Part shown: positions 21,946-31,101 of the stretch, in pieces
How positions within the stretch are numbered: position 1 is the stretch's first letter
How the letters are laid out: every line of letters starts with the position of its first letter
DNA from: Wyeomyia smithii
Lineage: Eukaryota > Arthropoda > Insecta > Diptera > Culicidae
Reading direction: 5' to 3'
Length of the DNA stretch: 64,000 nt
Assembly (NCBI RefSeq): GCF_029784165.1
Contig: NC_073696.1
Span: 264,088,760 to 264,152,759, forward strand
Made by a program: the position numbers and the translations under genes
The notes under the pieces: model-generated
Seen by the model: the letters and a program-made list of their open reading frames with translations, nothing else
Told to the model about the DNA's origin: nothing
Databases searched by the model: none

Positions 21946-23571
21946 TTAGTTCTTCCCTTCTGTGTGTGGTTGATCGTTGTCACGTATGGGCAAAATGCAG
22001 ATTTTACTTATTGCCCGTGAGAAATTACCGTCCTTCGTTTTCACCATCACCACCCGGATGTTGCCGTCTGCTCCCTTAGTGACATGCGTCACTCGACCGA
22101 GAGCCCATTTGAGCGGAGGAAGATTGTCTTCCTTCACCAAGACCATTGTCCCCACGAAAAGGTTGTTACGTTGCCTCGTCCACTTCGTCCTGTTGTGCAA
22201 GTCGGACAAGTATTGCGTTGACCATTTCCCCCAAATCCGCTGCAGGAAATCTTGTGCGCACTGCCATCGAGAAAGCCGATTCTCTGGAACCTCGTTGAGT
22301 GCTGGCTCTGGTAGTGCGGCGAGTGGGCGTTGAACCAAAAAGTGTCCTGGAGTTAGTACTTCAAAGTTTCCGGGGTCATTGCTCAAAGGAGTAAGAGGTC
22401 TTGAATTTAGACATGACTCTATTTGTACAAGTATCGTTTGAAGCTCGTCTGGTGTGAGAACCTTCATGCCGATTGTCCGTTTGAGATGCTGCTTCATGGA
22501 CTTAACGGCAGCCTCCCACAAGCCGCCAAAATTAGGAGATCTAGGTGGAATGAACTTAAACTCGACACCGTCATCTGCTGCTTCTGAGACAATTTGCTCT
22601 TGCGATCGCTGAGTGAGAAAAACCTTGCGCAGTTCATCTAGTTCACGCTTAGCTCCCACAAAGTTCTTGCCATTATCGCACATGACGATCGACGGTTTAC
22701 CTCGTCTCGCCACAAACCGTTTAAAAGCAGCTATAAATGCGGATGTCGTCAAATCCGCAACCAATTCGATGTGAACTGCTTTGGTAACGAGGCATACAAA
22801 AATAGCAGCATAGCATTTTAGCAGACCCTTCTTGCGATTTGCGTAATTTGTCTGGAACGGTCCGCAGTAGTCGACACCAACACGTAAAAACGGTGGGGCA
22901 GGTGTCACGCGTTCTGAGGGTAGATCAGCCATCAATTGCTCGTGCACAGTTGGTTTGACTCGAAAGCAAAAGACGCAACGGTGAATGATTTTGCGGGCGA
23001 GATTGCGGATGCTCAATGGCCAGAATCGCTCTCGAACACTGGCAATGAGCAGCTGTTGCCCTGCGTGTAGCAGCTTATGATGGTAGTGCAATACGATAAG
23101 TTCAGTTAGCGGGTGATCTTTGTCCAAAATTATCGGATGTCGTCTTTCGGTTGAAATCTGCGCATTCGCAAGCCGGCCGCCGACGCGAACTATACCATCC
23201 AGGATTTTTGGGCAGAGTGAATTAATGCGGGATGTCGGTTTAACTTCGGTTTTTTGTAGCAAATCCTTGATTTCTTGTCCGAAACGCTCGTGCTGAGCCA
23301 ATTTTACGAGATGAAGAAGCGATGTTTCTCTTTCGATGAACGTTAACTGTCCAGACCATCGGTTATCGCGATTGCCCTTGCAACAGTTGTGTTTGAATCT
23401 CAGAAACCATGCCACGAGTCGTACCAAGCTTGTTAACGACGATTTCAAACTAAATATCTCATTTGGGGGAGATATATGAGCTACCGTACAAACAGCAGAA
23501 TGTTCTTCTAGTAGAGACGTTGCGGAGGTTTGCTTCAGAGATGTCCACACTCTGCGGCCACGCAGTTTCAT
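21946..23571 (-). CDS. Bel/Pao integrase (C-terminal part of Pol)
   Basis: The 541-residue frame begins with remnants of the RNase H-integrase linker (N-terminal about 33 residues are out of frame with Pol). A zinc-binding HHCC region lies at about 165-202 (HYHHKLLHAG ... CVFC). The catalytic core has Asp234 (VGVDYCGPF), Asp299 (MCDNGKNF) and Glu353 (GGLWEAA), the DDE triad, and a C-terminal domain follows with RWQCAQDFLQRIW and KWALGRV. The enzyme joins element DNA to the host chromosome. The domain looks intact, but it is separated from RT by a +1 change in a C5 run near 23467, so it would not be made as part of Pol unless ribosomes shift there. Confidence 0.92.
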   Translation of the reverse strand: MKLRGRRVWTSLKQTSATSLLEEHSAVCTVAHISPPNEIFSLKSSLTSLVRLVAWFLRFKHNCCKGNRDNRWSGQLTFIERETSLLHLVKLAQHERFGQEIKDLLQKTEVKPTSRINSLCPKILDGIVRVGGRLANAQISTERRHPIILDKDHPLTELIVLHYHHKLLHAGQQLLIASVRERFWPLSIRNLARKIIHRCVFCFRVKPTVHEQLMADLPSERVTPAPPFLRVGVDYCGPFQTNYANRKKGLLKCYAAIFVCLVTKAVHIELVADLTTSAFIAAFKRFVARRGKPSIVMCDNGKNFVGAKRELDELRKVFLTQRSQEQIVSEAADDGVEFKFIPPRSPNFGGLWEAAVKSMKQHLKRTIGMKVLTPDELQTILVQIESCLNSRPLTPLSNDPGNFEVLTPGHFLVQRPLAALPEPALNEVPENRLSRWQCAQDFLQRIWGKWSTQYLSDLHNRTKWTRQRNNLFVGTMVLVKEDNLPPLKWALGRVTHVTKGADGNIRVVMVKTKDGNFSRAISKICILPIRDNDQPHTEGKN

Positions 23572-25108
23572 CTCCTTGCAGCCACTGTGGTCCGCCCCAC
23601 CACAGCTTATCGTGTATCAGTTGTTCGGCTGTAGTGCCACGCGAAAGAACATCGGCTGGGTTATCTGTACCTGGGACATGACTCCACCTTCCATTTTTAG
23701 TTGCGTGCTGGATTTCGGACACTCGGTTGGCCACAAACACTTGCCAACGCGATGGAACCGATGCAAGCCAATATCGCACTATCATTGAATCTGTCCAATA
23801 ATGTTGACGGGCCGAAATCTTCAAACTGCTAACCACCTTCTCACTCAAATGTGTCAGTAGTAAGGCAGACGACAGCTCTAAACGTGGAATAGATTGCTTT
23901 TTCTTTCGCTTTTTCATATCCTCAAGCGGTGCGACTCTTGATTTCGCGGCAATCGGGTGCAATGTAACGCTTTCGTCGTGATGTGTGCATCGCAAGTAAA
24001 TGCAAGCCCCGTAGGCCACTGTCGATGCATCGCAAAACCCGTGTAGCTCAACTGTGCGACAGTCGTTATTTAATGCAATCCACCGCGGTACCTTACAATT
24101 AACTAGATTCTCCAAGCCGTGCCGAAATTCGTTCCACTGCATTTTGAGCTCATGTGCAAGTGTTTCGTCCCAAGAAACCTTCTGCTTCCAGAGGGATTGG
24201 ACGAATATTTTTGCTGTGATGACAATCGGGCCAACTAGTCCGAGCGGATCGAAGACCTTTGCCAGGTCAGACACGACAGTACGCTTACAAATTTCTGAAG
24301 AATTCCACTCAGGAATCCTGAATTTAAAGCAATATAGACGGAGCTCCCAGATGAGCCCTAGTGTTTTTATTGTGGCACTCGATTCATCCAACTTAAATGA
24401 CGTGCGATCATCTTTGAATCCGTCTGGTATCTGTTCTAGTATGGCAGGACAATTAGAACTCCACTTACGCAGTGTGAATCCACCTCCGTTCAATAGTGCT
24501 TGCATACTGGCGCACAGCCGCACACCTTCGTCGATGCTATCAGTTCCGGACATCATATCATCGACATAAAAATCTTCCGCCAGTACCTTCGCTGCTGCTG
24601 GATACTTGCTTCCGTCGAGTTCTGCTAGGCGTTTCAAGCATTTCGTCGCCAAATACGGTGCTGACGCTGTCCCGTAAGTGACGGTTTGAAGCTCAAAAAT
24701 GCGAATAAATTCATTCCGATTCGCTCGCCAAAATATTCGTTGCAGCCGCCAATCGCCGGGCTGAACTCGTACCATGCGGTACATTTTTTCGATGTCAGCG
24801 ACAACAGCATACCGATGTAGCCTAAATCGCAAAACAATTGCAAGCAAATCATCTTGCACCGTTGGACCGATCAAAAGAGAATCATTGAGAGAAATGCCAC
24901 TGCTGGTGGTGCATGATGCGTCAAATACCACGCGCAGTTTTGTGGTTGAACTGTCAGGCCGAAGCACGTAATGGTGCGGTATATAATACTGTGGGGCTGT
25001 TGATTCTTCGTCATCCGTCACCTCTCTCATGTGACCCAATCGCAAATATTCTTCAATGAACTGCTCATACATAGTTTTGACTATAGGGGAGGATTGTACA
25101 AAACGCAC
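23459..25108 (-). CDS. Bel/Pao reverse transcriptase and RNase H (middle of Pol)
   Basis: Real Pol coding begins near 25083; the first eight or nine residues of this open frame come from the inserted MITE. Residues: YLRLGHMREV near 21-30, TTKLRVVFDAS near 55-65, SLNDSLLIGP near 73, ADIEKMYR near 104, YGTASAPYLATK near 145-156, and active-site YVDD at 181-184. An FDPLGLVGP segment and an HGFCDASTVAYGACIYLR block begin the RNase H-like domain, with IPRLELSSALLL and TDSMIVRYWL following. The frame runs out at a C5 homopolymer, where the expected next residues continue in the neighbouring frame. Apart from that lesion the polymerase motifs are intact. Confidence 0.93.
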   Translation of the reverse strand: MRFVQSSPIVKTMYEQFIEEYLRLGHMREVTDDEESTAPQYYIPHHYVLRPDSSTTKLRVVFDASCTTSSGISLNDSLLIGPTVQDDLLAIVLRFRLHRYAVVADIEKMYRMVRVQPGDWRLQRIFWRANRNEFIRIFELQTVTYGTASAPYLATKCLKRLAELDGSKYPAAAKVLAEDFYVDDMMSGTDSIDEGVRLCASMQALLNGGGFTLRKWSSNCPAILEQIPDGFKDDRTSFKLDESSATIKTLGLIWELRLYCFKFRIPEWNSSEICKRTVVSDLAKVFDPLGLVGPIVITAKIFVQSLWKQKVSWDETLAHELKMQWNEFRHGLENLVNCKVPRWIALNNDCRTVELHGFCDASTVAYGACIYLRCTHHDESVTLHPIAAKSRVAPLEDMKKRKKKQSIPRLELSSALLLTHLSEKVVSSLKISARQHYWTDSMIVRYWLASVPSRWQVFVANRVSEIQHATKNGRWSHVPGTDNPADVLSRGTTAEQLIHDKLWWGGPQWLQGDETAWPQSVDISEANLRNVSTRRTFCCLYGSSYISPK

Positions 25109-25842
25109 CAGTTAAGCATTTTCGCGATTTACAGCGCTTCAAATCATTTCAAAGCGACATTGAACGTGTAGGATGATTGTAGTATCTATTTATTGTATGT
25201 TTATGACAAAGTTTATTATAAAATACTCGATTTCAATGTCTTTTTTGGTAAAAATTACCATTGCCGCCACACAAGCCCGTGACCAAAACGCACCACAACA
25301 AAGGTCAGTATGCTCCAAAGCAGGCGGCTAATATGCCACTAGCAGAAATCAGCAAGCGAAGTGAGAAGCGCTTGAAGTCTCGAAAGTAAAATCAAAAATA
25401 ATGGAACATGCTCTAAGTTGTCAAGCAATCTCCTGCAAGCTCTTCATAGTGCATTCTGCCCCAATTTAAATTTTGATTGTTTTTAGGTAAAAGTTAACGG
25501 GAGTTAGTGAAATAATTTGAAATACTCATAGTATTATAAACTCCAGAAGTGTAAAGGTTAGGGGAACCATAGTTTTTTGTATTATTTACTAGTCAGTTAA
25601 TCATAAAAGCTTAAATAAAATTCATGAATAATTACATGTTGGACAGAGCCACAGCCAATTGCACAGTTTTTTGAGTATTTCAGTCATTTTGGCACACTTT
25701 TTTATATGATAACTGTAGAGAAACTGGGTTTTTATGAGAAAAGCGAAGAATTTCGTCATAAAGAGCCACATGTGTAAGTATTTTGAGGAATTAATAGCAT
25801 GGGCCATCTTACCCAACTGGTGCGTCTTGTACGGTTCTCCCC
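25086..25842. mobile_element. 757-bp TIR MITE inserted in the Bel/Pao pol
   Basis: Terminal inverted repeats of about 30 bp bound the insert: GGGGAGGATTGTACAAAACG at 25086 and, inverted, GGGGAGAACCGTACAAGACG ending at 25842. CACCAGTT follows at both ends. TA dinucleotides flank it (25084-25085 and 25843-25844), consistent with a TA target duplication as in Tc1/mariner-type or related MITEs. No transposase is encoded. It splits Pol between the protease-RT linker and the RT N-terminus, and the Pol frame is collinear on both sides. Confidence 0.88.
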
Positions 25843-25844
25843 TA

Positions 25845-25963
25845 GTGTTGCCTGCCAGTCGTCTCTCTAAGGCAAGAAAACGTTTCAGCGCAGTGTGTTT
25901 TGAATCGCCCAGTTTAAAAACGAGTGAGTCCCTTTTCGGCAACGTCACAATGAATCTTCCGTT
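25845..25963 (-). pseudogene. Pol fragment stranded between nonsense codon and MITE
   Basis: On the minus strand, in frame with gag-protease beyond its TAA, lie FIVTLPKRDS, FKLGDSKHTALKRF and LALERRL, the conserved linker before Bel/Pao RT. The fragment ends at the MITE boundary. It shows that the upstream stop at 25964-25966 is a mutation and not the natural end of Gag. Confidence 0.85.
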
Positions 25964-28126
25964 TTAGTCTCTGACTGTGGTACGATCAGACCATGCTTCA
26001 CATGCTGATTCGTCTACCGAGTGAACACTGTTGGATCGACAAGTCTCAAGCTCCCAAAACCTCCCAAGTTCATCTAACCGTTCGCTGCACGTATTAGCAG
26101 TAACAGGTTGAGCGTGTCTGAAATCGTCCGAAATTTTCCCACAAACTATCCACCCAAAAAGAGTATTTTGCACAGATGGACCATCACTTCCAAGGTTGAT
26201 CTTGTCTGCTGATAGTATGTCGTAAAATAATCCCGCTCCGATGATGATGTCTATCGAGCCTGGCTCGTAGAATTTTGGGTCTGCGAGGTTAATGTCATTT
26301 GGCAATTCCATACCGGTGAGATTTATTCTAGCAAGGGGTAGAGTTTGTGTTACTTGTGGCGGCACGTAAAACGTTTCATCTTCAACGAAGTGGGACACTC
26401 GAGAGCGGACTCGGGCGATAACAGATTGTTTGCATTTTTTGATTGCTTGCCCAATTCCACTGATAGAGAGATTTTCACGATATCGTTTGAACTTAAGCCT
26501 TTGAGACAAGTTCTCCGAGATAAAACAGAGCTGAGAGCCGCTTTCAAGCAAGGCTCTGGCGAACGTTGAGTTTTCGAAGTGATCTTCGATGATTATGAGT
26601 GCCGTTGCGAGTAATATCGATCGTGGTGCTTTAATTTCACTAGCAGCATTGTGACTTGTGGTTGTGTTTGTGGCGAGTGGCGTTTGTACATGCATGCTTG
26701 AGGTGGCAATAGGACTGGATGATCGTTGCAGGGTGTCTTGCTGAGGAGTTTGATTGCGTGTTTGTTTTTGTGTTTGTGAGGTTGTTTGTGTCTGTGTCGT
26801 GTGTGGGTTCTTCGGATTCGTTTGCGGTCGCGATGGCTGTGGAACTAGAGAATTACTATCAATCTGAGCTGAACCTTGATGCAGTATCGTGTGATGCCGC
26901 TGTCCACATATTTTGCAAGAACTCCTAGTGCAGAGCTTGGATACGTGTCCTCGTGATAAGCAGTTGAAGCATAGCCGGGCATTTTTAACTGCGTTTCTTC
27001 TGTCCACTACCTTCATTGTCCTAAATTTCGTGCACTGAAATCCCTGATGTCTCTCATCACTACAGAATGGACAGGCTGTTGGTGTACCTGTGTAGCTGCT
27101 CCCAACGCGCTGCAATTTTCGCGATTCAATTGATTGAAATTGTCTTGGTGCTACCGGTTGTAATACAATGCAATGGTTTTTTAGGAATTCCAACATGACA
27201 GTGTACCTTGGGACGTCACGCGATCGTTGTTCAGTTTCCCACAAACGCAGAGTAGTGTTGTCCAGTTTGCTAGCCAGCAGGTGAGCCAAAATCGTGCTCC
27301 ATGATACAGTGTCCTCTCCTAGTTTGCTCAGCATTTGCAGATGCTTGTCGAATTCACTAATGACGTGGTTCAGTGATTCAAAGTTTTCCCTTTTCATTTG
27401 ATCCACCGCTAACAGGGCGTCGAGATGAGATTTGACCAATAATTTCTTATTTTCGTATCGCGATTCCAATGCTCTCCAGGCTATCGAATAGTTGTTCGCT
27501 GTTAATTCGATCGATCCTATTTCTTGTAGCGCTTCTCCGGACAATGACGTGCGAAGATAGGTAAATTTGTCCACATCGGAAAGTTGCGCATTGTCTGCTA
27601 TCAGGTTCTTGAATGTATCTCTGAACGTCATCCAATCGCGCAAGTTTCCACTAAACGTTGGTAGTTTTAGCTCTGGAAGTTTAACGCGCATCATTGAAGC
27701 AGGGAAGTGATGCTGATTCACGTTCGGGGTGGGAACAATGTTGGCGGAATTCACTGCGTTTCGTGAAATAAGATCTGCCAACGACTGTTTCAACAAGAAA
27801 TATTCACTCACGAAGTTTTTCAGGTGCATTCGATTTTCCCGCTCCCGTGTTTCTTTATTCACCGCCATTCTGCTGAGATGTGCCTCTTCCGACTCATCGG
27901 GATCTACGAACTCCTCTCCAGCATCGGTATCTTCTAGAAGCAGCTCTATTCGCGTCCGAATTTCACAGTACAGATCATAAACCTCATCTAACTTTTTTAT
28001 ACGAATCTGTAAAGAACTCTTGTCTCGCTCTTCTCTGTAATTTTGAACGAATTCCTCCATGGTGTCCATTACATTGTGCAGTTGTCGCTCCTGCCGTGTT
28101 AATTTGCGCAGCTCGCTATTAGACAT
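25964..28126 (-). CDS. Bel/Pao Gag and aspartic protease, ended by a premature stop
   Basis: The 720-residue frame has an N-terminal coiled region, then a DUF1759-type Gag core (MRVKLPELKLPTFSGN near 150, then WMTFRDTFKNLI). Three Cys-His knuckles lie at about 352-410 (CPFC..H..C, CFNCLSRGHVSKLC, CKICGQRHH). After a Gln/Thr-rich linker comes the retropepsin-like DUF1758 domain (ALLESGSQLCFISE near 523-537, FGWIVCGKI near the end). The catalytic Asp of the usual DSGSQ is Glu528 (codon complement at 26543-26545), which should cripple the protease. A TAA at 25964-25966 stops the frame before RT. Gag forms the particle; the protease matures it. Confidence 0.93.
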   Translation of the reverse strand: MSNSELRKLTRQERQLHNVMDTMEEFVQNYREERDKSSLQIRIKKLDEVYDLYCEIRTRIELLLEDTDAGEEFVDPDESEEAHLSRMAVNKETRERENRMHLKNFVSEYFLLKQSLADLISRNAVNSANIVPTPNVNQHHFPASMMRVKLPELKLPTFSGNLRDWMTFRDTFKNLIADNAQLSDVDKFTYLRTSLSGEALQEIGSIELTANNYSIAWRALESRYENKKLLVKSHLDALLAVDQMKRENFESLNHVISEFDKHLQMLSKLGEDTVSWSTILAHLLASKLDNTTLRLWETEQRSRDVPRYTVMLEFLKNHCIVLQPVAPRQFQSIESRKLQRVGSSYTGTPTACPFCSDERHQGFQCTKFRTMKVVDRRNAVKNARLCFNCLSRGHVSKLCTRSSCKICGQRHHTILHQGSAQIDSNSLVPQPSRPQTNPKNPHTTQTQTTSQTQKQTRNQTPQQDTLQRSSSPIATSSMHVQTPLATNTTTSHNAASEIKAPRSILLATALIIIEDHFENSTFARALLESGSQLCFISENLSQRLKFKRYRENLSISGIGQAIKKCKQSVIARVRSRVSHFVEDETFYVPPQVTQTLPLARINLTGMELPNDINLADPKFYEPGSIDIIIGAGLFYDILSADKINLGSDGPSVQNTLFGWIVCGKISDDFRHAQPVTANTCSERLDELGRFWELETCRSNSVHSVDESACEAWSDRTTVRD

Positions 28127-28636
28127 ATTGCACCTTTTACTCTCACTATGCTATTTTCACTGTCCCACAGCTTGACCGACCGAATACTTTTACGAAACCG
28201 AAAGAAATGACAGAACCCACCGACCTACAGACAGGCAATTTGTAGTAGAAATTTAACGTAATATATTGCCAACAAACCTCAACCTCAACTCAGTGGACAA
28301 AACCCTTTCTTTCCAGTTTAATATTAAACTATTGAATAAATTGCTTGATTTTATTGTTTCGACTCTTGGCCACATGCATAATTGCCAATTCGCAATGAAG
28401 GATCACTGATCATGCATTCAGTTTGCCACGTTTACTTATCTGTTCCTTTCAATGTAGGCACACGTGCAGACGATGACAAATGTTCCTTGAAATTCCAGAC
28501 ATTCCTCTATCAAATCGCTGCGCTGCAACCAACCACGTTGGAACGGATGAATAGATTCCCCGACGAAACTAACGCAATGTCGGATTCACGCCACATGAAC
28601 AAATCACTTCACTAGAGATTGTATGTCCACCGGGGC
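28127..28636 (-). other. Bel/Pao 5' leader
   Basis: This is the untranslated stretch between the primer binding site and the Gag ATG (complement at 28124-28126). No additional ORF is supported. Confidence 0.6.
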
Positions 28637-28655
28637 AATCCGGCTCGAAGGACCA
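28637..28655 (-). promoter_or_regulatory. Primer binding site complementary to tRNA-Tyr
   Basis: The plus strand reads AATCCGGCTCGAAGGACCA, identical to the 3' end plus CCA of insect tRNA-Tyr as I recall it. The site starts 5 bases inside the 5' LTR, with TGG first on the coding strand. It would prime minus-strand DNA synthesis. Confidence 0.85.
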
Positions 28656-28660
28656 ATAAA

Positions 28661-29022
28661 TGTTCGTTCTTCTTCGATAAAAGTCACTGGTCACAATTCT
28701 TTTAGCATGAAAAAGTCTTAGTTTTATGAAAGACAATTTTCCAACTTAATTGAATTTATTGAAACACTAAATGTACAAACGAATGAACGTCGCGATCGCC
28801 ATGAACCATTTATTGGTGCTGAACAAGCAAAAAAAAACAGAGTCCCAGATTCATGCGTATTTATAGGTAATCTGTTATCGAGAGAATTGATCTACTCTGC
28901 TATCACTGATAGTGCTCTGATATTAGTGTATTGAGAATAAAAATTGACACTCTCTTGATCGATGAAGCTAACGTCAATTACAGAGTGGGTCTGCTGGACA
29001 AAAAACTACATAATTATAAACA
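28661..29022 (-). repeat. 5' LTR of the Bel/Pao element, with promoter and poly(A) signals
   Basis: The 362-bp LTR starts the element on the coding strand. TATAAATA (complement of 28858-28865) lies about 100 bases upstream of AATAAA (complement of 28755-28760), a conventional U3-R layout. Confidence 0.93.
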
Positions 29023-29027
29023 CCTGT

Positions 29028-29795
29028 ATAACGGTGCTTCCCACACAGATGGGAGATCCAAAATCTAGCACTGTTGAAGGTGTTTTTTGCAGTCAACTGA
29101 TTTCCTTTATTATCCTTTAGTCCATCCGTTATGAAAGGCAGCAATCGAATGGGCGGGGGTTGCAGTAAAAACCATACAAATATATTATATTTGAAATCTC
29201 CGCCCGCTGAACTGTGACCTGCTTGACCATTGACCGTTTTCCATTAAATCATCCTCTTGTAACCAGAGCTTTGAAAAATCCTTTTCTATAAAGGCGCTTG
29301 AACGTTTTCTCGGTCAATTACAAGCTTTCCTTTTTGTGCGATCCTTCGCTCAATTTCAACTTGTACCTGCAGCACGTTCAATTTCAACGAACGGTTGAAA
29401 GCAGAGCGAATTAGAAACGAGCTGCGTGCAACGTTGCTTTCCGCAAAAGGACCGCCGCTTCGGCGTTCAAGTCCGCCGTACAATCTTCTGTCGACAGTCA
29501 CGTACCATTTTTCGTTTGCGTTCATGATCGACCGAAAAAACAGTCAATCAGTTTGAAGCATTCTTACGTTTGAGGCTCATGTGCTGGTGGTATACTGTTG
29601 CACCTACAGTGCCAATTTTTACTAACCGGGACCTCATTCGTAATGATCTAACCAACGCTTACTTCAATCATCTGCGTCGAATATCGCTTAGCAGTAGAGT
29701 TTGTGAGTGATATTCAATAGAGTCATCATTCAAGCCACGTGGTAATGGCTTTATGAGTAAGATAGTTTTTCTCACAACATCGGCGGGGAAGAAGA
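29028..29795. other. No recognisable gene
   Basis: Host-flank sequence beyond the Bel/Pao target duplication. A 79-codon minus-strand frame at 29525-29286 has no known domain and is not called. Confidence 0.5.
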
Positions 29796-30698
29796 TAGGG
29801 TAGAACAGGGCTAGTTGGTTACGGGGTTAGTTGGTCAATGAGGATTACATCAAACCAACGCATCGAAAAAACTGTGTTTTATTTTCACATATCATTTATA
29901 TATAAAAAATTGTGTTATATGGGTGATTTAATCAGATAAGCAAGGAAACTAAATGACAAAACAAAGTGCAGTTGTGCAGATTGTGATTTAAAATAATGTT
30001 TATCGTTGTCCGTCGGTTTTTAAATAAAGAATAATAAACACTCGTTTTCAAATGATAATTCGCTCATTAACAGATTTTGAGCAGGTTTGAGCAAGAACTC
30101 AATTAAAAATACGAAGGACAACGATAAAAATTTCTCAAAAACCACGTTTTGCTCAGAAAACTTTAGAATTGCGGAATTCGGTTCGAGTTTTCAATTGAAC
30201 ACGTGTTTTCTTTGATCAAGTGTCCATTCAAATCATCATCAATGTAATTTCAACGTATACACCAAAGTCACTTTTTACGCGAGGGATACGTGCCGCGTAA
30301 AAGGAAACCGCGTAAAAAATAATCGCGTAAATTCCTGAATCTACGTGAAAAAACGCGTAAATTCCGGATTCCGAAATGAAAAAATACGGAATCCGCGTAA
30401 GAAAAAACCACCGCGTAATTTCCGGAATCCGCGTAAAAATGACCACATAAAAAAAACCTGCGTAAAAACTGTAAAAAAGGCGACCTTAGTGAACTTTTCG
30501 TCAAGCAAGGGAGAGTAACACTTTTTCATCCAATAATGAGTAGCTTTTGCGAACGTCTAAGCGAAAAACTGAAAACGATTTGACTTCCGCTTAAATGCTA
30601 CAGACTGCCGTTAATGCATTGGTGCAGGAAAACTGAATTTTGTCCTTTCGAAATGAAAGTTGTCACTTTACCCCACTCGCTGATCAACTTCTACCCTA
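29796..30698. repeat. Possible TIR element with minisatellite interior
   Basis: TAGGGTAGAA at 29796-29805 is matched by TTCTACCCTA at 30689-30698. Inside these ends GGGGTTAGTTGG-like (left) and TTTACCCCA-like (right) motifs also pair loosely. A second inverted pair, TATCGTTGTCC (about 30001) and GGACAACGATA (about 30114), sits inside. The block also holds the minisatellite at 30270-30480. Class unknown. Confidence 0.4.
30270..30480 (-). repeat. GCGTAAA-type minisatellite arm, first orientation
   Basis: Irregular units of about 14-30 bases contain GCGTAAA and CCGGAATCCGCGTAA. The same motif occurs in the opposite orientation (TTTACGCGG) at 30755-31020 and 34262-34345, so the blocks can pair as long inverted arms. 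Confidence 0.75.
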
Positions 30699-30754
30699 CC
30701 TGAGGAGCTAATTGTCCAATTAGTCAACCGCTCACAAAAGATAAAATACACTGA

Positions 30755-31020
30755 AGCCTTTTAACGCGTATTACGGAATTTACGCAGATTTCAGAACTTA
30801 CGCTGTTTTTTATGCAAATTTCAGAATTTACGCGTTTTTAACGCGGATTTTGGAATTTACACGTTTTTTTTACCCCAATTTACGCTTTCAGAGTTTCCAC
30901 GGTTTTTTACCCGAATTTCGGTATTAATCCACGCGGTTTTTTACTCGGATTTCGGAATTTACGCGGTTTACAGAAATTTCTCGTTTTTTTCGCGAATTTT
31001 GGAAATCACCAGTTTATTTA
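30755..31020 (+). repeat. TTTACGCGG minisatellite arm, opposite orientation
   Basis: Repeated GGAATTTACGCGGTTTTTTA-like units continue after the CR1-like element at 34262-34345, indicating that the element landed inside this array. Confidence 0.75.
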
Positions 31021-31101
31021 CTCAGACTTCTTTATTCTTTATTTGTAAAAAAAATCATCTGACAAAAATAGTCTTAATGAATGTGCACTTGTCAATTCAA
31101 C

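Larger units (their letters stand above)
20883..29022 (-). mobile_element. Bel/Pao LTR retrotransposon, nearly complete
   Basis: The element is 8,140 bp on the minus strand. Its LTRs (20883-21243 and 28661-29022) both run TG...CA in plus-strand reading. A 5-bp duplication CCTGT flanks it (20878-20882, 29023-29027). In coding order it holds the 5' LTR, a tRNA-Tyr primer site, gag-protease (28126-25964), RT-RNase H (about 25083-23459), integrase (23571-21946), a 0.7-kb 3' segment and the 3' LTR. Bel/Pao elements normally encode one Gag-Pol ORF. Here it is broken by a nonsense codon (25964-25966), a C-run frameshift (near 23467) and a 757-bp MITE. I counted about ten substitutions and one indel between the LTRs, roughly 3%, so insertion was fairly recent. 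Confidence 0.95.

Noticed and set aside
29286..29525. A 79-codon minus-strand basic frame
   Set aside because: No family match that I recognise and no supporting signals.
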